Assembly (NCBI GenBank): GCA_020852865.1
Contig: JADYZZ010000067.1
Span: 1 to 34,205 of the forward strand
Length of the DNA: 34,205 nt
Source: Rubrivivax sp.
GTDB taxonomy: Bacteria > Pseudomonadota > Gammaproteobacteria > Burkholderiales > Burkholderiaceae_C
Direction: 5' to 3'
In this document: one piece after another, positions 23,672 to 31,983 of the stretch
Numbering within the stretch: the first letter of the stretch is position 1
Layout of the letters: each line of letters opens with the position of its first letter
Notes under the pieces: model-generated
Told to the model about the DNA's origin: nothing
Database searches by the model: none
What the model saw: only the letters and a program-made list of their open reading frames with translations
Position numbers and translations under genes: made by a program

Positions 23672-24550
23672 ATGCGCGACTTCTCGAACGACCACCGCTG
23701 GCTGTCGATCAACACCGCCACCGTGCGCCGGCAGCGCGGCGAGCCCTGGCCGCTGCCGCAGATCCTCGACGCCTGTGCGGCGCGCGGCATCCGCGCCGTC
23801 GCGCCCTGGCGCGACCAGGTGGCCGCGGCCGGCCTCGCGGCCACCGCGCGCCAGTTGCGCGCGCTCGACCTCGAGCTGTCGGGCTACTGCCGCGGCGGCA
23901 TGTTCACCTACGCCGACGCGACGGCGCGCCAGGCGCTGCGCGACGACAACCGGCGCGCGCTCGACGAGGCCTGCACGCTGGGTGCGCCCTGCCTCGTGCT
24001 CGTCGTCGGCGGGCTGCCGCGTGGCCTCGCGGGGCACCCGGCGCACAAGGACATCGCGGCAGCGCGCGCCCAGGTGACCGAGGGCGTCGCCTGGCTGCTC
24101 GACGAGGCGCGCACGCGCCGCATGCCGCTGGCGATCGAGCCGCTGCACCCGATGTACGCCGCCGACCGCGCCTGCATCAACACGCTGGCGCAGGCGCTCG
24201 ACCTGTGCGACGCGCTCGATCCGGCCGCGGGCGGCGCGCTCGGCGTCGCGGTCGATCTTTACCACGTCTGGTGGGATCCGCTGCTGGCCGCGATGATCGA
24301 GCGCGCCGGGCGCGCGCGGCTGCTGGCCTTCCACGTCTGCGACTGGCTGCTGCCGACGCGCGACCTGCTCGAGGACCGCGGCATGATGGGCGACGGCATC
24401 ATCGACATCCGCGCCGTGCGCGCCCTCGTCGAAGCGCAGGGCTACGCAGGCTGCAGCGAGGTCGAGATCTTCTCGGCGCTCGACTGGTGGCGGCGCGACG
24501 GCGGCGAAGTGCTCGACACCTGCATCGAGCGCCACCGCCGCTGCGTGTAG
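23672..24550 (+). CDS. Sugar phosphate isomerase/epimerase family protein (xylose isomerase-like TIM barrel)
   Basis: 292 aa AP-endonuclease-2/IolE-type TIM barrel. Metal-ligand segments are visible: PLAIEPLHPMYAADR with the first glutamate, AVDLYHVWWDP with aspartate and histidine, AFHVCDWLLPTRDLLEDRGM with histidine and aspartate, and the last glutamate in GCSEVEIFSALDWW. The strand/helix pattern ILDACAARGIRAVAPWRDQV at the start is typical. It would isomerise, epimerise or dehydrate a keto-sugar or cyclitol with a divalent metal. Third gene of the cluster with the Gfo/Idh oxidoreductase and DUF993 protein; convergent with the transporter gene 60 nt downstream. Confidence 0.85.
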   Translation: MRDFSNDHRWLSINTATVRRQRGEPWPLPQILDACAARGIRAVAPWRDQVAAAGLAATARQLRALDLELSGYCRGGMFTYADATARQALRDDNRRALDEACTLGAPCLVLVVGGLPRGLAGHPAHKDIAAARAQVTEGVAWLLDEARTRRMPLAIEPLHPMYAADRACINTLAQALDLCDALDPAAGGALGVAVDLYHVWWDPLLAAMIERAGRARLLAFHVCDWLLPTRDLLEDRGMMGDGIIDIRAVRALVEAQGYAGCSEVEIFSALDWWRRDGGEVLDTCIERHRRCV

Positions 24551-24610
24551 CCGTGCGCGCGGCGCGCCGCGCCGGCCCGGGACGCGGCGACGGCTCGTGT
24601 CGTAACAGGC

Positions 24611-25837
24611 TCAGGCCGCCACCGGCACCGTGCGCCGCACCCGCCGCACGTTGAACGCGCTGGCCACCAGCATCGCCTGCAGCGCGGCCAACGCCAGCCA
24701 CACGCCGGCGAACTGGCGGTGGTCCATCAGCACGCCCACCAGCACCGGAACGACCGCCTGGCCGATGTCGAGCCCGGAGTAGACGACGCCGTACACGCGT
24801 CCGGTGGCGTTGTCCGGCGCGGAGCGTTTCACGAGCAGATCGCGCGAGGGCACCGCGACCCCGCTGGCAGCGCCCATGACGCCGAAGATCACCGGCACGA
24901 GCTGCGGCGGCAACGCGAGCACCGCCGTCAGCGCCGCGACCAGCGCACCGAAACCGAAACCCAGGCCGACGATGCGCTCGGCGCGCGCCGGATCGACCGC
25001 GAGGAAGCCGCCGAACACCATGCCCGCGGCCGCGCACAGCATGTAGATGCTCAGGCACATCGCCACGCTGGCCGCCGGCACGCCGTGCAGCACGCCGGCA
25101 GCCTGCGGCCCGAAGGTCTGCACGATCGACTGCGCGCCGGCGTAGAAGAAGAAGAACGCGAAGCACATCCACACCGCCGGGATGCGCAGGAACTCGAAGC
25201 TCGCCGCCGGCCCGGCCCCGCTGCGTACCGCTTGCGGCGGCGCCGGCGCAAGCGCCAGACGCTCGCGCTGCCACACCAGCAGCGCCAGCACGGCAGCGGC
25301 CAGCGCCGCCGCCGCCAGCAGCGCCACCCGCCACGAATACGCCACGGTCAGAGGCACCAGCAGCAGCGGCGCGAGCGCCCAGCCCAGGCTGCCGGTGATG
25401 CCATGCACGCTGTAGGCGTGTCCGAGCCGCTTGTCGGCGAGCTTGCGGTTGATCAGCGTGTAGTCCACCGGGTGGAACACGCCGTTGCCCAGCCCCGCCA
25501 GCACCGAGAACAGCATCAGCATGGCGTAGCTGCCGCTGGCCGCGAAGCCCAGCGCCGCCGCCACGATGCAGGCCAGCCCGGCGAACAGCACCGGCCGCGG
25601 GCCGTAGCGGTCGACCCAGAATCCCGACGCGGTCTGCACGCTGCACGAGACGACGAAGAACACCGTCATGAGCAGCCCGAGCTCGGTGTAGCTCACGCCG
25701 AAGGCGTCCTTGAGCCACGGAAAGAGCGGCGCCAGCAGCAACTGGCTGAAGTGGCTGACGCCGTGCGCCAGGCCGACCAGCGCAATGAGCGCGGCATCGC
25801 GGCGCCACGGGGTCGGGGCGATGCCGGCAGCCGTCAT
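24611..25837 (-). CDS. MFS transporter, Fsr (fosmidomycin resistance)-like
   Basis: 408 aa integral membrane protein with about 12 hydrophobic segments. The first helices contain [20 protein letters not shown] and [20 protein letters not shown], then the MFS loop 2-3 motif [15 protein letters not shown], and [20 protein letters not shown] followed by [20 protein letters not shown], a pattern shared with Fsr-type exporters. The ATG at 25837 is 97 nt from the nadA start, in divergent orientation. It may export or import a small organic anion or drug. A link to the preceding sugar genes is possible but they are convergent, so no shared transcript is expected. Confidence 0.86.
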   Translation of the reverse strand: MTAAGIAPTPWRRDAALIALVGLAHGVSHFSQLLLAPLFPWLKDAFGVSYTELGLLMTVFFVVSCSVQTASGFWVDRYGPRPVLFAGLACIVAAALGFAASGSYAMLMLFSVLAGLGNGVFHPVDYTLINRKLADKRLGHAYSVHGITGSLGWALAPLLLVPLTVAYSWRVALLAAAALAAAVLALLVWQRERLALAPAPPQAVRSGAGPAASFEFLRIPAVWMCFAFFFFYAGAQSIVQTFGPQAAGVLHGVPAASVAMCLSIYMLCAAAGMVFGGFLAVDPARAERIVGLGFGFGALVAALTAVLALPPQLVPVIFGVMGAASGVAVPSRDLLVKRSAPDNATGRVYGVVYSGLDIGQAVVPVLVGVLMDHRQFAGVWLALAALQAMLVASAFNVRRVRRTVPVAA

Positions 25838-25934
25838 GGCGGCGACTCTACTGCCGATCGCATGGCCGCGGCGTCGGCGCGGGCGCTCGCGGCGCCCTGC
25901 GCGGCCCGCCCCGGCAGCGGGCTACGATCGCGCC

Positions 25935-27047
25935 ATGGACCAGATCGTCTACGACTACACCCGCCAGGACGCGAGCGGTCAGTGCAGCACGGCGCAAGCC
26001 TGGGCCCGGGTGCCTGCGGCGCTGCCGCCCGCAGAACGTGCCGCGGCCAAGGCCCGCATCGCCGAACTGCTCGAGCAGCGCCGTGCCGTGCTCATCGCGC
26101 ATTACTACGTCGACGGCGATCTGCAGGACCTGGCCCTGGCCACCGGCGGCTGCGTGGCCGATTCGCTCGAGATGGCGCGCTTCGGGCGCGACCACGCGGC
26201 GCGCACGCTGGTGGTGGCCGGCGTGCGCTTCATGGGTGAAACGGCCAAGATCCTGAGCCCCGACAAGCGCGTGCTGATGCCCGATCTGGACGCCGCCTGC
26301 TCGCTCGACCTCGGCTGCCCCGCCGGGCCGTTCGCCGAGTTCTGCGACGCCCACCCCGAGCGCCAGGTGGTGGTGTACGCCAACACCAGTGCGGCGGTGA
26401 AGGCGCGTGCCGACTGGATGGTGACCAGTTCCTGCGCCCTGGCCATCGTGCGCCACCTGCACGAGCGTGGGCAGAAGGTGCTGTGGGCGCCCGATCGGCA
26501 CCTGGGCCGCTGGATCCAGGAGCAGACCGGCGCCGACATGCTGCTGTGGAACGGCGCGTGCATCGTGCACGACGAGTTCAAGGGCCTCGAGCTCGAGCTG
26601 CTGCGCCGCGAGCATCCCGAGGCGATGGTCCTGGCCCATCCCGAGTCGCCGCGCAGCGTGCTCGAACAGGCCGATCTGGTGGGCTCGACCTCGCAGCTCC
26701 TCGCGGCGGTGGTCGACGGCAAGGCGCCGGCCTACATCGTCGCCACCGACAAGGGCATCTTGCACCGCATGCGCCAGCTCGCACCGGGCAAGACGCTGAT
26801 CGAGGCCCCGACGGCCGGTGCCGGTGCCACGTGCAAGAGCTGCGCGCACTGCCCGTGGATGGCGATGAACGCGTTGCAGGGCGTGCTGTCCTGCCTCGAG
26901 CAGGGAAGCGGCGAGATCCTGGTGCCCGAGCCCACGCGCAGCCGGGCGCTGGGCTGCATCGAGCGCATGCTCGACTTCGTGCGGCGCAACCCGCAGGCGC
27001 TGGCCCAGCCGCAGGCCGGCTTCGTGCGCGACCTGGGACCGGCATGA
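25935..27047 (+). CDS. nadA: Quinolinate synthase A
   Basis: 370 aa [4Fe-4S] enzyme that condenses iminoaspartate with dihydroxyacetone phosphate to quinolinate in NAD biosynthesis. Family motifs are [20 protein letters not shown] near residue 55, [66 protein letters not shown] and the C-terminal [16 protein letters not shown]. The cysteine-rich end and TSSCA supply the cluster ligands known for the family. It overlaps nadC by 4 nt (ATGA). A TACGAT at 25923-25928 resembles a -10 and would start transcription almost at the ATG, so the leader may be very short; no ribosome site is seen. Confidence 0.96.
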   Translation: MDQIVYDYTRQDASGQCSTAQAWARVPAALPPAERAAAKARIAELLEQRRAVLIAHYYVDGDLQDLALATGGCVADSLEMARFGRDHAARTLVVAGVRFMGETAKILSPDKRVLMPDLDAACSLDLGCPAGPFAEFCDAHPERQVVVYANTSAAVKARADWMVTSSCALAIVRHLHERGQKVLWAPDRHLGRWIQEQTGADMLLWNGACIVHDEFKGLELELLRREHPEAMVLAHPESPRSVLEQADLVGSTSQLLAAVVDGKAPAYIVATDKGILHRMRQLAPGKTLIEAPTAGAGATCKSCAHCPWMAMNALQGVLSCLEQGSGEILVPEPTRSRALGCIERMLDFVRRNPQALAQPQAGFVRDLGPA

Positions 27048-27937
27048 TCTCGTTCGCCGACCACGACGAGACCCTCGCCGAGGCGCGTGCGCGCAACATC
27101 CGCGACGCGCTGGCCGAAGACATCGGGCGTTGCGACTGGACCGGTCTGCTGGTGCCCGCGCACGAGCGGGTGCGCGCCCAGGTGATCGCGCGCGAGCGCG
27201 CCGTGCTGTGCGGGCGCGAATGGTTCGACGGCGTCGTCCGGGCGCTCGACCCCGGCGCGACGCTGCACTGGCTTTGCGCCGAGGGCGACTGGATGGAGCC
27301 GGACGCGCCGGTCGTGCAGCTCGAGGCCAACGCTCGTGCCTTGCTTGCCGCCGAACGCCCGGCGCTCAACTTCATCCAGCTCCTGAGCGGCACGGCCAGC
27401 GTGACGCGCCGCCATGTCGACGCGGTGGCCGGCGCCTCGCCGCTGCCCGCCGGCTGCGCCATCCTCGACACGCGCAAGACGATCCCGGGCCTGCGCCAGG
27501 CGCAGAAGTACGCGGTACGCACGGGCGGCGGCAGCAACCAGCGGCTGGCGTTGTGGGACGGCATCCTGATCAAGGAGAACCACATCGCCGCGGCCGGCGG
27601 CATCGCGGCGGCGCTGGCCGCGGCGCGCGCGCTCGTCGCCGGCGTCGAGATCCAGATCGAGGTCGAGACCATCACCCAGCTGGCCGAGGCGCTCGAGCAG
27701 GGCGCGACGAGCGTGCTGCTCGACAACTTCGAGCTTGCACGCATGCGCGAGGCGGTCGCACTGAACCGAGCCCGGGCGCGGCCGGCGCTGCTCGAGGTCT
27801 CGGGCAACGTCGAGCTGGCGCAGCTGCGCGACATCGCGGCCGCCGGCGTCGACCGCATCTCGATCGGCCGGCTCACCAAGGACGTGAAGGCGGTCGACTT
27901 CTCGTTGCGCGTGCAGGAGCGGCTGGCGCACGCGTGA
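27044..27937 (+). CDS. nadC: Nicotinate-nucleotide pyrophosphorylase (carboxylating)
   Basis: 297 aa quinolinate phosphoribosyltransferase, converting quinolinate and PRPP to nicotinate mononucleotide after NadA. Motifs present are [20 protein letters not shown] near residue 22, [40 protein letters not shown] followed by [40 protein letters not shown] with [11 protein letters not shown], and [20 protein letters not shown] at the end. Length is normal. The start ATG at 27044 overlaps the nadA stop, so the pair is translationally coupled. Its stop codon is the first triplet of an octamer repeat tract. Confidence 0.96.
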   Translation: MISFADHDETLAEARARNIRDALAEDIGRCDWTGLLVPAHERVRAQVIARERAVLCGREWFDGVVRALDPGATLHWLCAEGDWMEPDAPVVQLEANARALLAAERPALNFIQLLSGTASVTRRHVDAVAGASPLPAGCAILDTRKTIPGLRQAQKYAVRTGGGSNQRLALWDGILIKENHIAAAGGIAAALAAARALVAGVEIQIEVETITQLAEALEQGATSVLLDNFELARMREAVALNRARARPALLEVSGNVELAQLRDIAAAGVDRISIGRLTKDVKAVDFSLRVQERLAHA

Positions 27938-27982
27938 CCACGTGACCGCGTGGCCCGATGACCACGTGATCGATTGCGCGAC
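27935..27982 (+). repeat. Degenerate 8-bp tandem repeat after nadC
   Basis: Six consecutive octamers begin with TG: TGACCACG, TGACCGCG, TGGCCCGA, TGACCACG, TGATCGAT, TGCGCGAC. Units 1 and 4 are identical and unit 2 differs by one base; units 3, 5 and 6 are diverged. The 11-mer TGACCACGTGA, containing the palindrome CACGTG, occurs twice 24 bp apart. It begins at the nadC stop and lies 92 nt before the ComFB-domain gene. Confidence 0.6.
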
Positions 27983-28074
27983 CGCCCGCCTGTGCCGGGC
28001 GCACGGCATGCCCTTCAGCGCGCGGCCGCGGCGCCGATAACGCTGCAGGCCCTCGCCGGGGCGGAGAGCGGGCA

Positions 28075-28377
28075 ATGAGCGTCGAGACCCTGATCGACTT
28101 CACGTCGGTGCGCAACCGCAACGAGCAGGCGGTGTTCGACGCCGTCACGCGCCAGGCGGCGCAGTTTCCGGGCATCGCCGGCGACCGCGAACTGCTGGCC
28201 GACGTCGCCTGCGTCGCGTTGAACCGGCTGCCGTCGCGCTACATCCGGCACGAGGTCGACTTCGTCTTCTACCTGAGCGAGCGCGAGCGCGCGCAGAGCG
28301 AGCGCCGCCTGGCCGAAGCCGTCGACTACGCCTTCGGCTTCGTCCAGGCCCGCACCGCGATGAGGGCGCGTGGCTGA
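28075..28377 (+). CDS. ComFB-family protein (late competence development domain)
   Basis: 100 aa, essentially one ComFB domain: an N-terminal helix with NRNEQAVFDAVTRQAAQFPG, then ADVACVALNRLPSRYIRHEV with the conserved ALN-LP-RY-H pattern, and DFVFYLSERERAQSERRLAE before a C-terminal helix. No signal peptide or membrane segment. ComFB domains have been reported as cyclic dinucleotide receptors in cyanobacteria. The next gene is a diguanylate cyclase and overlaps by 8 nt, which makes a receptor/synthase pair attractive (inference). The start ATG at 28075 has GGAG about 8 nt upstream. Family recognised from the central motif; ligand binding is untested here. Confidence 0.78.
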   Translation: MSVETLIDFTSVRNRNEQAVFDAVTRQAAQFPGIAGDRELLADVACVALNRLPSRYIRHEVDFVFYLSERERAQSERRLAEAVDYAFGFVQARTAMRARG

Positions 28378-30232
28378 GACCGGACGCATGGGCCTGCCTG
28401 CGCAGGGCCATGCGCCTGCCGAAGAGCTGCGCGTGTCCTGCACGCGCCGCGCGGCCGGCCCCACCGCCCCCACCGCGCTGCTGGCCGAGGCCTGGGAGCA
28501 GTTCTACCTCGACGTCACGCGTGCGACGGCGGCCGCACGCGCGCTTGCCGCGAGCGGCGACACGCTCGAACCCTGGGGCTGGTGGCACCTGGCGTTCGCC
28601 CGGGTGCGCGGCAGCGAGCCCTCGGCCGCGGCGCCCGCACTGGCACGCGCCGAGCGCGGCTTCGCCGCCGCCGGCGACACGCGCGGCCTGCAACTGGTGC
28701 AGGAGACCGAGGCCATCCGGCTGCGGCGCGAAGGCCGCAGCAGCGAGGCCCTGGCGCTGCAGGAAAGCGTCGAGCGCGGCGCCGACGGCACGCGCACGGC
28801 GATCGACCTGTTCATCGCGCACAACTCGCGCGCCATCACGTACCGCGAGCTCGGCCGCGTCGACGACGCGCTGCGCCAGTTCCACGCCGCCCACGACGCC
28901 GCCGAGGCCAGCGGCAACCCCGGCGCGCGCATCACCGCGCTGGCCAACCTGGGCGGCTGCCACCTCGATCTGTACAACCTGGACGACGCGCGCGAAATGA
29001 GCGAGCGCGCCTTCGCGGCGGCGCGCAGCGCGCCGTCGCCGAGCAACCTGATCGTCATCGCGACCAACCTGATCGTGCTGCACTACGCGCACGGCGAGCC
29101 CCGACGCGCGCGCGAGATGGCCGAGTTCCTGGTGCGCCATCCCGAGGAACTGCCGCCGAACGGGCTCGAGCGCGGCCGCACGGCGATCGCGCTCGGCCAT
29201 CTGGCGACGGGCGAGATCGAGCAGGCCATCGCCTGGCTCGAACGCGGCACCAAGGGGCCGATGGGCGATCTGGAGGGCGTCACCTTCTGGACCTGGCTGC
29301 GCACGCGCTGCGCACTGGCCGAGGGCGACGCTGCGGGCGCGCGCGCGCTCGCCGAGGCGACGCTGGCCGAGCGCGCGCGCAAGGGCCTGGGCGACGGCCC
29401 GTTCGACCTGATGCAGCTGCATCGCGCGCTGGCCGACGCCTGCGAGCGCCTGGGCGACGCGCCGGCCGCACTGGCCTGCATGCGCCGGGCCCAGGAGCTT
29501 TACGAGCAGCTCGTCGGGCGCAGCGCCCGGGCGCGCCACGTGGCGCTGCAGATCGGCTTCGACCTCGCGCGCGCGCAGCGCGAACGCGATCTGGCGGTCG
29601 ACTCGCGGCGCGCGGCCGAGGCCGACCGCCAGCGCCTGGCCGACCTCAACGCCGCCCTCGAGCGTCAGATCGCCGAGAACGACAAGCTGCACCAGCAGCT
29701 CGTCGAGCAGGCGCTGCGCGACCCGCTCACCGGCCTGCACAACCGCCGCTTCCTGTTCGAGGCGGCGCCCGGGATGATCGAGCGCGCACGTCGCCAGGAA
29801 GAGCCGCTCACGGTGGCACTGCTCGATCTCGACCACTTCAAGCTGCTCAACGACACCTACGGCCACCAGGCCGGCGATACCGTGCTCAAGCGCTTCGCCG
29901 CCCTGCTCACGCAGACCGTGCGGCGCAGCGACGTCGTGTGCCGCCACGGCGGCGAGGAGTTCGTGATGCTGATGTCCGGCCTGGACGGTGCGGACACCCA
30001 CGCCGTGCTCGAGCGCATGCTCGAGGAGTTCCAGCGCGCGTCGGGCGAGTTCGCCGGCCGCCGCCGGCTGCCCAGCTGCAGCTTCTCGGCCGGCATCGCG
30101 ATCTTCCCCACGCATGGCGCCACGCTCGAGCAGCTGCTCTCGCGCGCCGACCGCGCGCTGTACCGCGCCAAGCAGCAGGGGCGTTCGCGCATCGAGCAGG
30201 TGCCGGGCACCTCGTTCGCGACGCTGCCCTGA
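28370..30232 (+). CDS. Cytoplasmic TPR-GGDEF diguanylate cyclase
   Basis: 620 aa. Residues about 60-390 are TPR-like helical repeats (for example AHNSRAITYRELGRVDDALR and ALANLGGCHLDLYNLDDARE). Residues about 395-450 form a charged coiled coil, then comes the GGDEF domain from DPLTGLHNRRFLFE. Active-site motif GGEEF is at 527-531 with the product-inhibition I-site RRSD at 518-521, five residues upstream. LLDLDHFKLLNDTYGHQAGD supplies the metal- and GTP-binding part. All catalytic residues are present, so it should make cyclic di-GMP. No membrane segment. The GTG at 28370 overlaps the ComFB gene by 8 nt; ATG 28388 is a possible alternative. Convergent with nadB after 22 nt. Confidence 0.9.
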   Translation: MAETGRMGLPAQGHAPAEELRVSCTRRAAGPTAPTALLAEAWEQFYLDVTRATAAARALAASGDTLEPWGWWHLAFARVRGSEPSAAAPALARAERGFAAAGDTRGLQLVQETEAIRLRREGRSSEALALQESVERGADGTRTAIDLFIAHNSRAITYRELGRVDDALRQFHAAHDAAEASGNPGARITALANLGGCHLDLYNLDDAREMSERAFAAARSAPSPSNLIVIATNLIVLHYAHGEPRRAREMAEFLVRHPEELPPNGLERGRTAIALGHLATGEIEQAIAWLERGTKGPMGDLEGVTFWTWLRTRCALAEGDAAGARALAEATLAERARKGLGDGPFDLMQLHRALADACERLGDAPAALACMRRAQELYEQLVGRSARARHVALQIGFDLARAQRERDLAVDSRRAAEADRQRLADLNAALERQIAENDKLHQQLVEQALRDPLTGLHNRRFLFEAAPGMIERARRQEEPLTVALLDLDHFKLLNDTYGHQAGDTVLKRFAALLTQTVRRSDVVCRHGGEEFVMLMSGLDGADTHAVLERMLEEFQRASGEFAGRRRLPSCSFSAGIAIFPTHGATLEQLLSRADRALYRAKQQGRSRIEQVPGTSFATLP

Positions 30233-30254
30233 GCGGGCGCAGCCGGCAGCGTGC

Positions 30255-31901
30255 TCAGCGCCGCGCCGGCCGGCTGCGCGCGGGCCGCGTGAGCACCGTC
30301 GGGAAGCTCACCGGCAGCGGCTCGGGGAAATCGCGGCTGTAGTGCAGGCCGCGGCTCTCGTGCCGGCGCAGCGCCGAGCGCACGATGAGCTCGGCGCAGA
30401 CGACGAGGTTGCGCAGCTCGAGCAGATCGCGCGTGACGCGGAAGTTGGCGTAGTACTCGTCGATCTCGTCGCGCAGCAGCTTGATGCGGTGCAGCGCGCG
30501 CTCGAGCCGCTTGGTCGTGCGCACGATGCCGACGTAGTTCCACATCAGCAGCCGCAGCTCGTCCCAGTTGTGGGCGATGACGACCTGCTCGTCGGCGTCC
30601 TCGACCTGGCTCTCGTCCCAGGGCGGCAGCCGCGGCGCCGCCGGCGCCGGCAGCGCCAGGATGGCCTCGGCGCAGCTGGTGCCGAGCACCACGCATTCGA
30701 GCAGCGAGTTGCTGGCCAGCCGGTTGGCGCCGTGCAGCCCGGTGTAGGTGGTCTCGCCCACGGCGAACAGGCCGGGCAGGTCGCTGCGCCCCTGCAAGTC
30801 GGTGACGACGCCGCCGCAGGTGTAGTGCGCCGCGGGCACCACCGGAATCGGCTGGCGCGCGATGTCGATGCCCAGCGCCAGGCAGCGCGCATGGATGGTC
30901 GGGAAATGCTCCTTCAGGAAGGCCTCGCCAAGGTGGGTGGCGTCGAGCCAGACATGATCGAGGCCGTGCCTTTTCATCTCGAAGTCGATCGCGCGCGCGA
31001 CGATGTCGCGCGGCGCCAGTTCGGCGCGCGCGTCGTGCTCGGGCATGAAGCGCCGCCCGCCGGGGTCGCCCGGGCCGGTGCTGGGCAACCTGAGCAGCGC
31101 GCCCTCGCCGCGCATCGCCTCGGTGATGAGAAAGCTGCGTTCCTGCGGGTGGTACAGGCAGGTCGGGTGGAACTGGATGAACTCCATGTTGCCCACGCGG
31201 CAGCCGGCGCGCCAGGCCATGGCGATCCCGTCGCCGGTGGCGGTGTCGGGGTTGCTCGTGTAACGGTAGACCTTGCCCACGCCGCCGGTGGCCAGCACCA
31301 CCGCGGCGGCCGGCAGCGTCTCGACGCGCCGATGCACGATGTCGAGGGCGTACACGCCGTAGCAGCGCAGCGGTTCGTCGCGCCGCAGGTGGCGCGAAGT
31401 GACGAGGTCGACCGCCATCCAGCGCTCGAGCAGCCGGATGTTGGGGTGGGCGCGCGCGCGCGCCAGCGCCGCGTCCTGGATCGCGCGCCCGGTGGCGTCG
31501 GCGGCATGCGCGATGCGCCGCACGGCGTGCCCGCCCTCGCGCGTCAGGTGCAGGCCGAGCGGGCCGGACGGGTCGGACGAGAACGGCACGCCGAGCTCGA
31601 CCAGCCAGCGCACCGCGGCAGCGCTGTGCTCGGCAATGAAGCGCGCGGTGTGCTCGTCGACCAGGCCGGCGCCGGCGTCCTGCGTGTCGTGCACGTGCGA
31701 CTCGATGCTGTCGTCGCCGCCGAGCACGCCGACGATGCCGCCCTGGGCCCAGGCCGTGGCGCTCTCGTCCGCCGCGCGCTTGGCCAGCACGACCACCGGC
31801 ATGCGGTCGGCCAGGTGCAGCGCCACCGCCAGCCCGGCCAGGCCGGCACCGATGACGACCACGGGCGCACGTGGTTCGAGCTGCGGTTCAGCGGAAGTCA
31901 A
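30255..31901 (-). CDS. nadB: L-aspartate oxidase
   Basis: 548 aa FAD enzyme oxidising L-aspartate to iminoaspartate, the substrate of NadA. Motifs: FAD dinucleotide fold VVVIGAGLAGLAVALHLADR at residue 14, AWAQGGIVGVLGGDDSIESH, EFIQFHPTCLYHP, ITEAMRGEGALLR with the active-site arginine, HYTCGGVVTDLQGRSDLPGL, and GLHGANRLASNSLLECVVLG. The C-terminal helical domain is complete. The start appears to be TTG at 31901: an in-frame stop lies about 45 nt upstream with no ATG or GTG between, and a GTG inside the FAD fold is too late. It lies apart from nadA-nadC, on the other strand. Confidence 0.94.
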   Translation of the reverse strand: MTSAEPQLEPRAPVVVIGAGLAGLAVALHLADRMPVVVLAKRAADESATAWAQGGIVGVLGGDDSIESHVHDTQDAGAGLVDEHTARFIAEHSAAAVRWLVELGVPFSSDPSGPLGLHLTREGGHAVRRIAHAADATGRAIQDAALARARAHPNIRLLERWMAVDLVTSRHLRRDEPLRCYGVYALDIVHRRVETLPAAAVVLATGGVGKVYRYTSNPDTATGDGIAMAWRAGCRVGNMEFIQFHPTCLYHPQERSFLITEAMRGEGALLRLPSTGPGDPGGRRFMPEHDARAELAPRDIVARAIDFEMKRHGLDHVWLDATHLGEAFLKEHFPTIHARCLALGIDIARQPIPVVPAAHYTCGGVVTDLQGRSDLPGLFAVGETTYTGLHGANRLASNSLLECVVLGTSCAEAILALPAPAAPRLPPWDESQVEDADEQVVIAHNWDELRLLMWNYVGIVRTTKRLERALHRIKLLRDEIDEYYANFRVTRDLLELRNLVVCAELIVRSALRRHESRGLHYSRDFPEPLPVSFPTVLTRPARSRPARR

Positions 31902-31940
31902 GATCTGCCGGCAACTGCCGAAAGCGGAGCGATGGCAGCC

Positions 31941-31946
31941 ATTCTA
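31941..31946 (-). promoter_or_regulatory. Possible -10 element for nadB
   Basis: TAGAAT on the minus strand matches the -10 consensus in five of six bases and lies about 40 nt before the TTG start. No good -35 is seen at the right distance. It is one of few AT-rich spots in the region. Confidence 0.3.
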
Positions 31947-31983
31947 CGAATCGTCGGCGCTTGCGCTGCCGGTGCAGGGAACC

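Noticed and set aside
27939..27969. CACGTG motifs as a eukaryotic-type E-box or a specific bacterial operator.
   Set aside because: The palindrome arises where two repeat units abut (CACG followed by TG); no bacterial regulator for it can be named, so only the repeat is reported.
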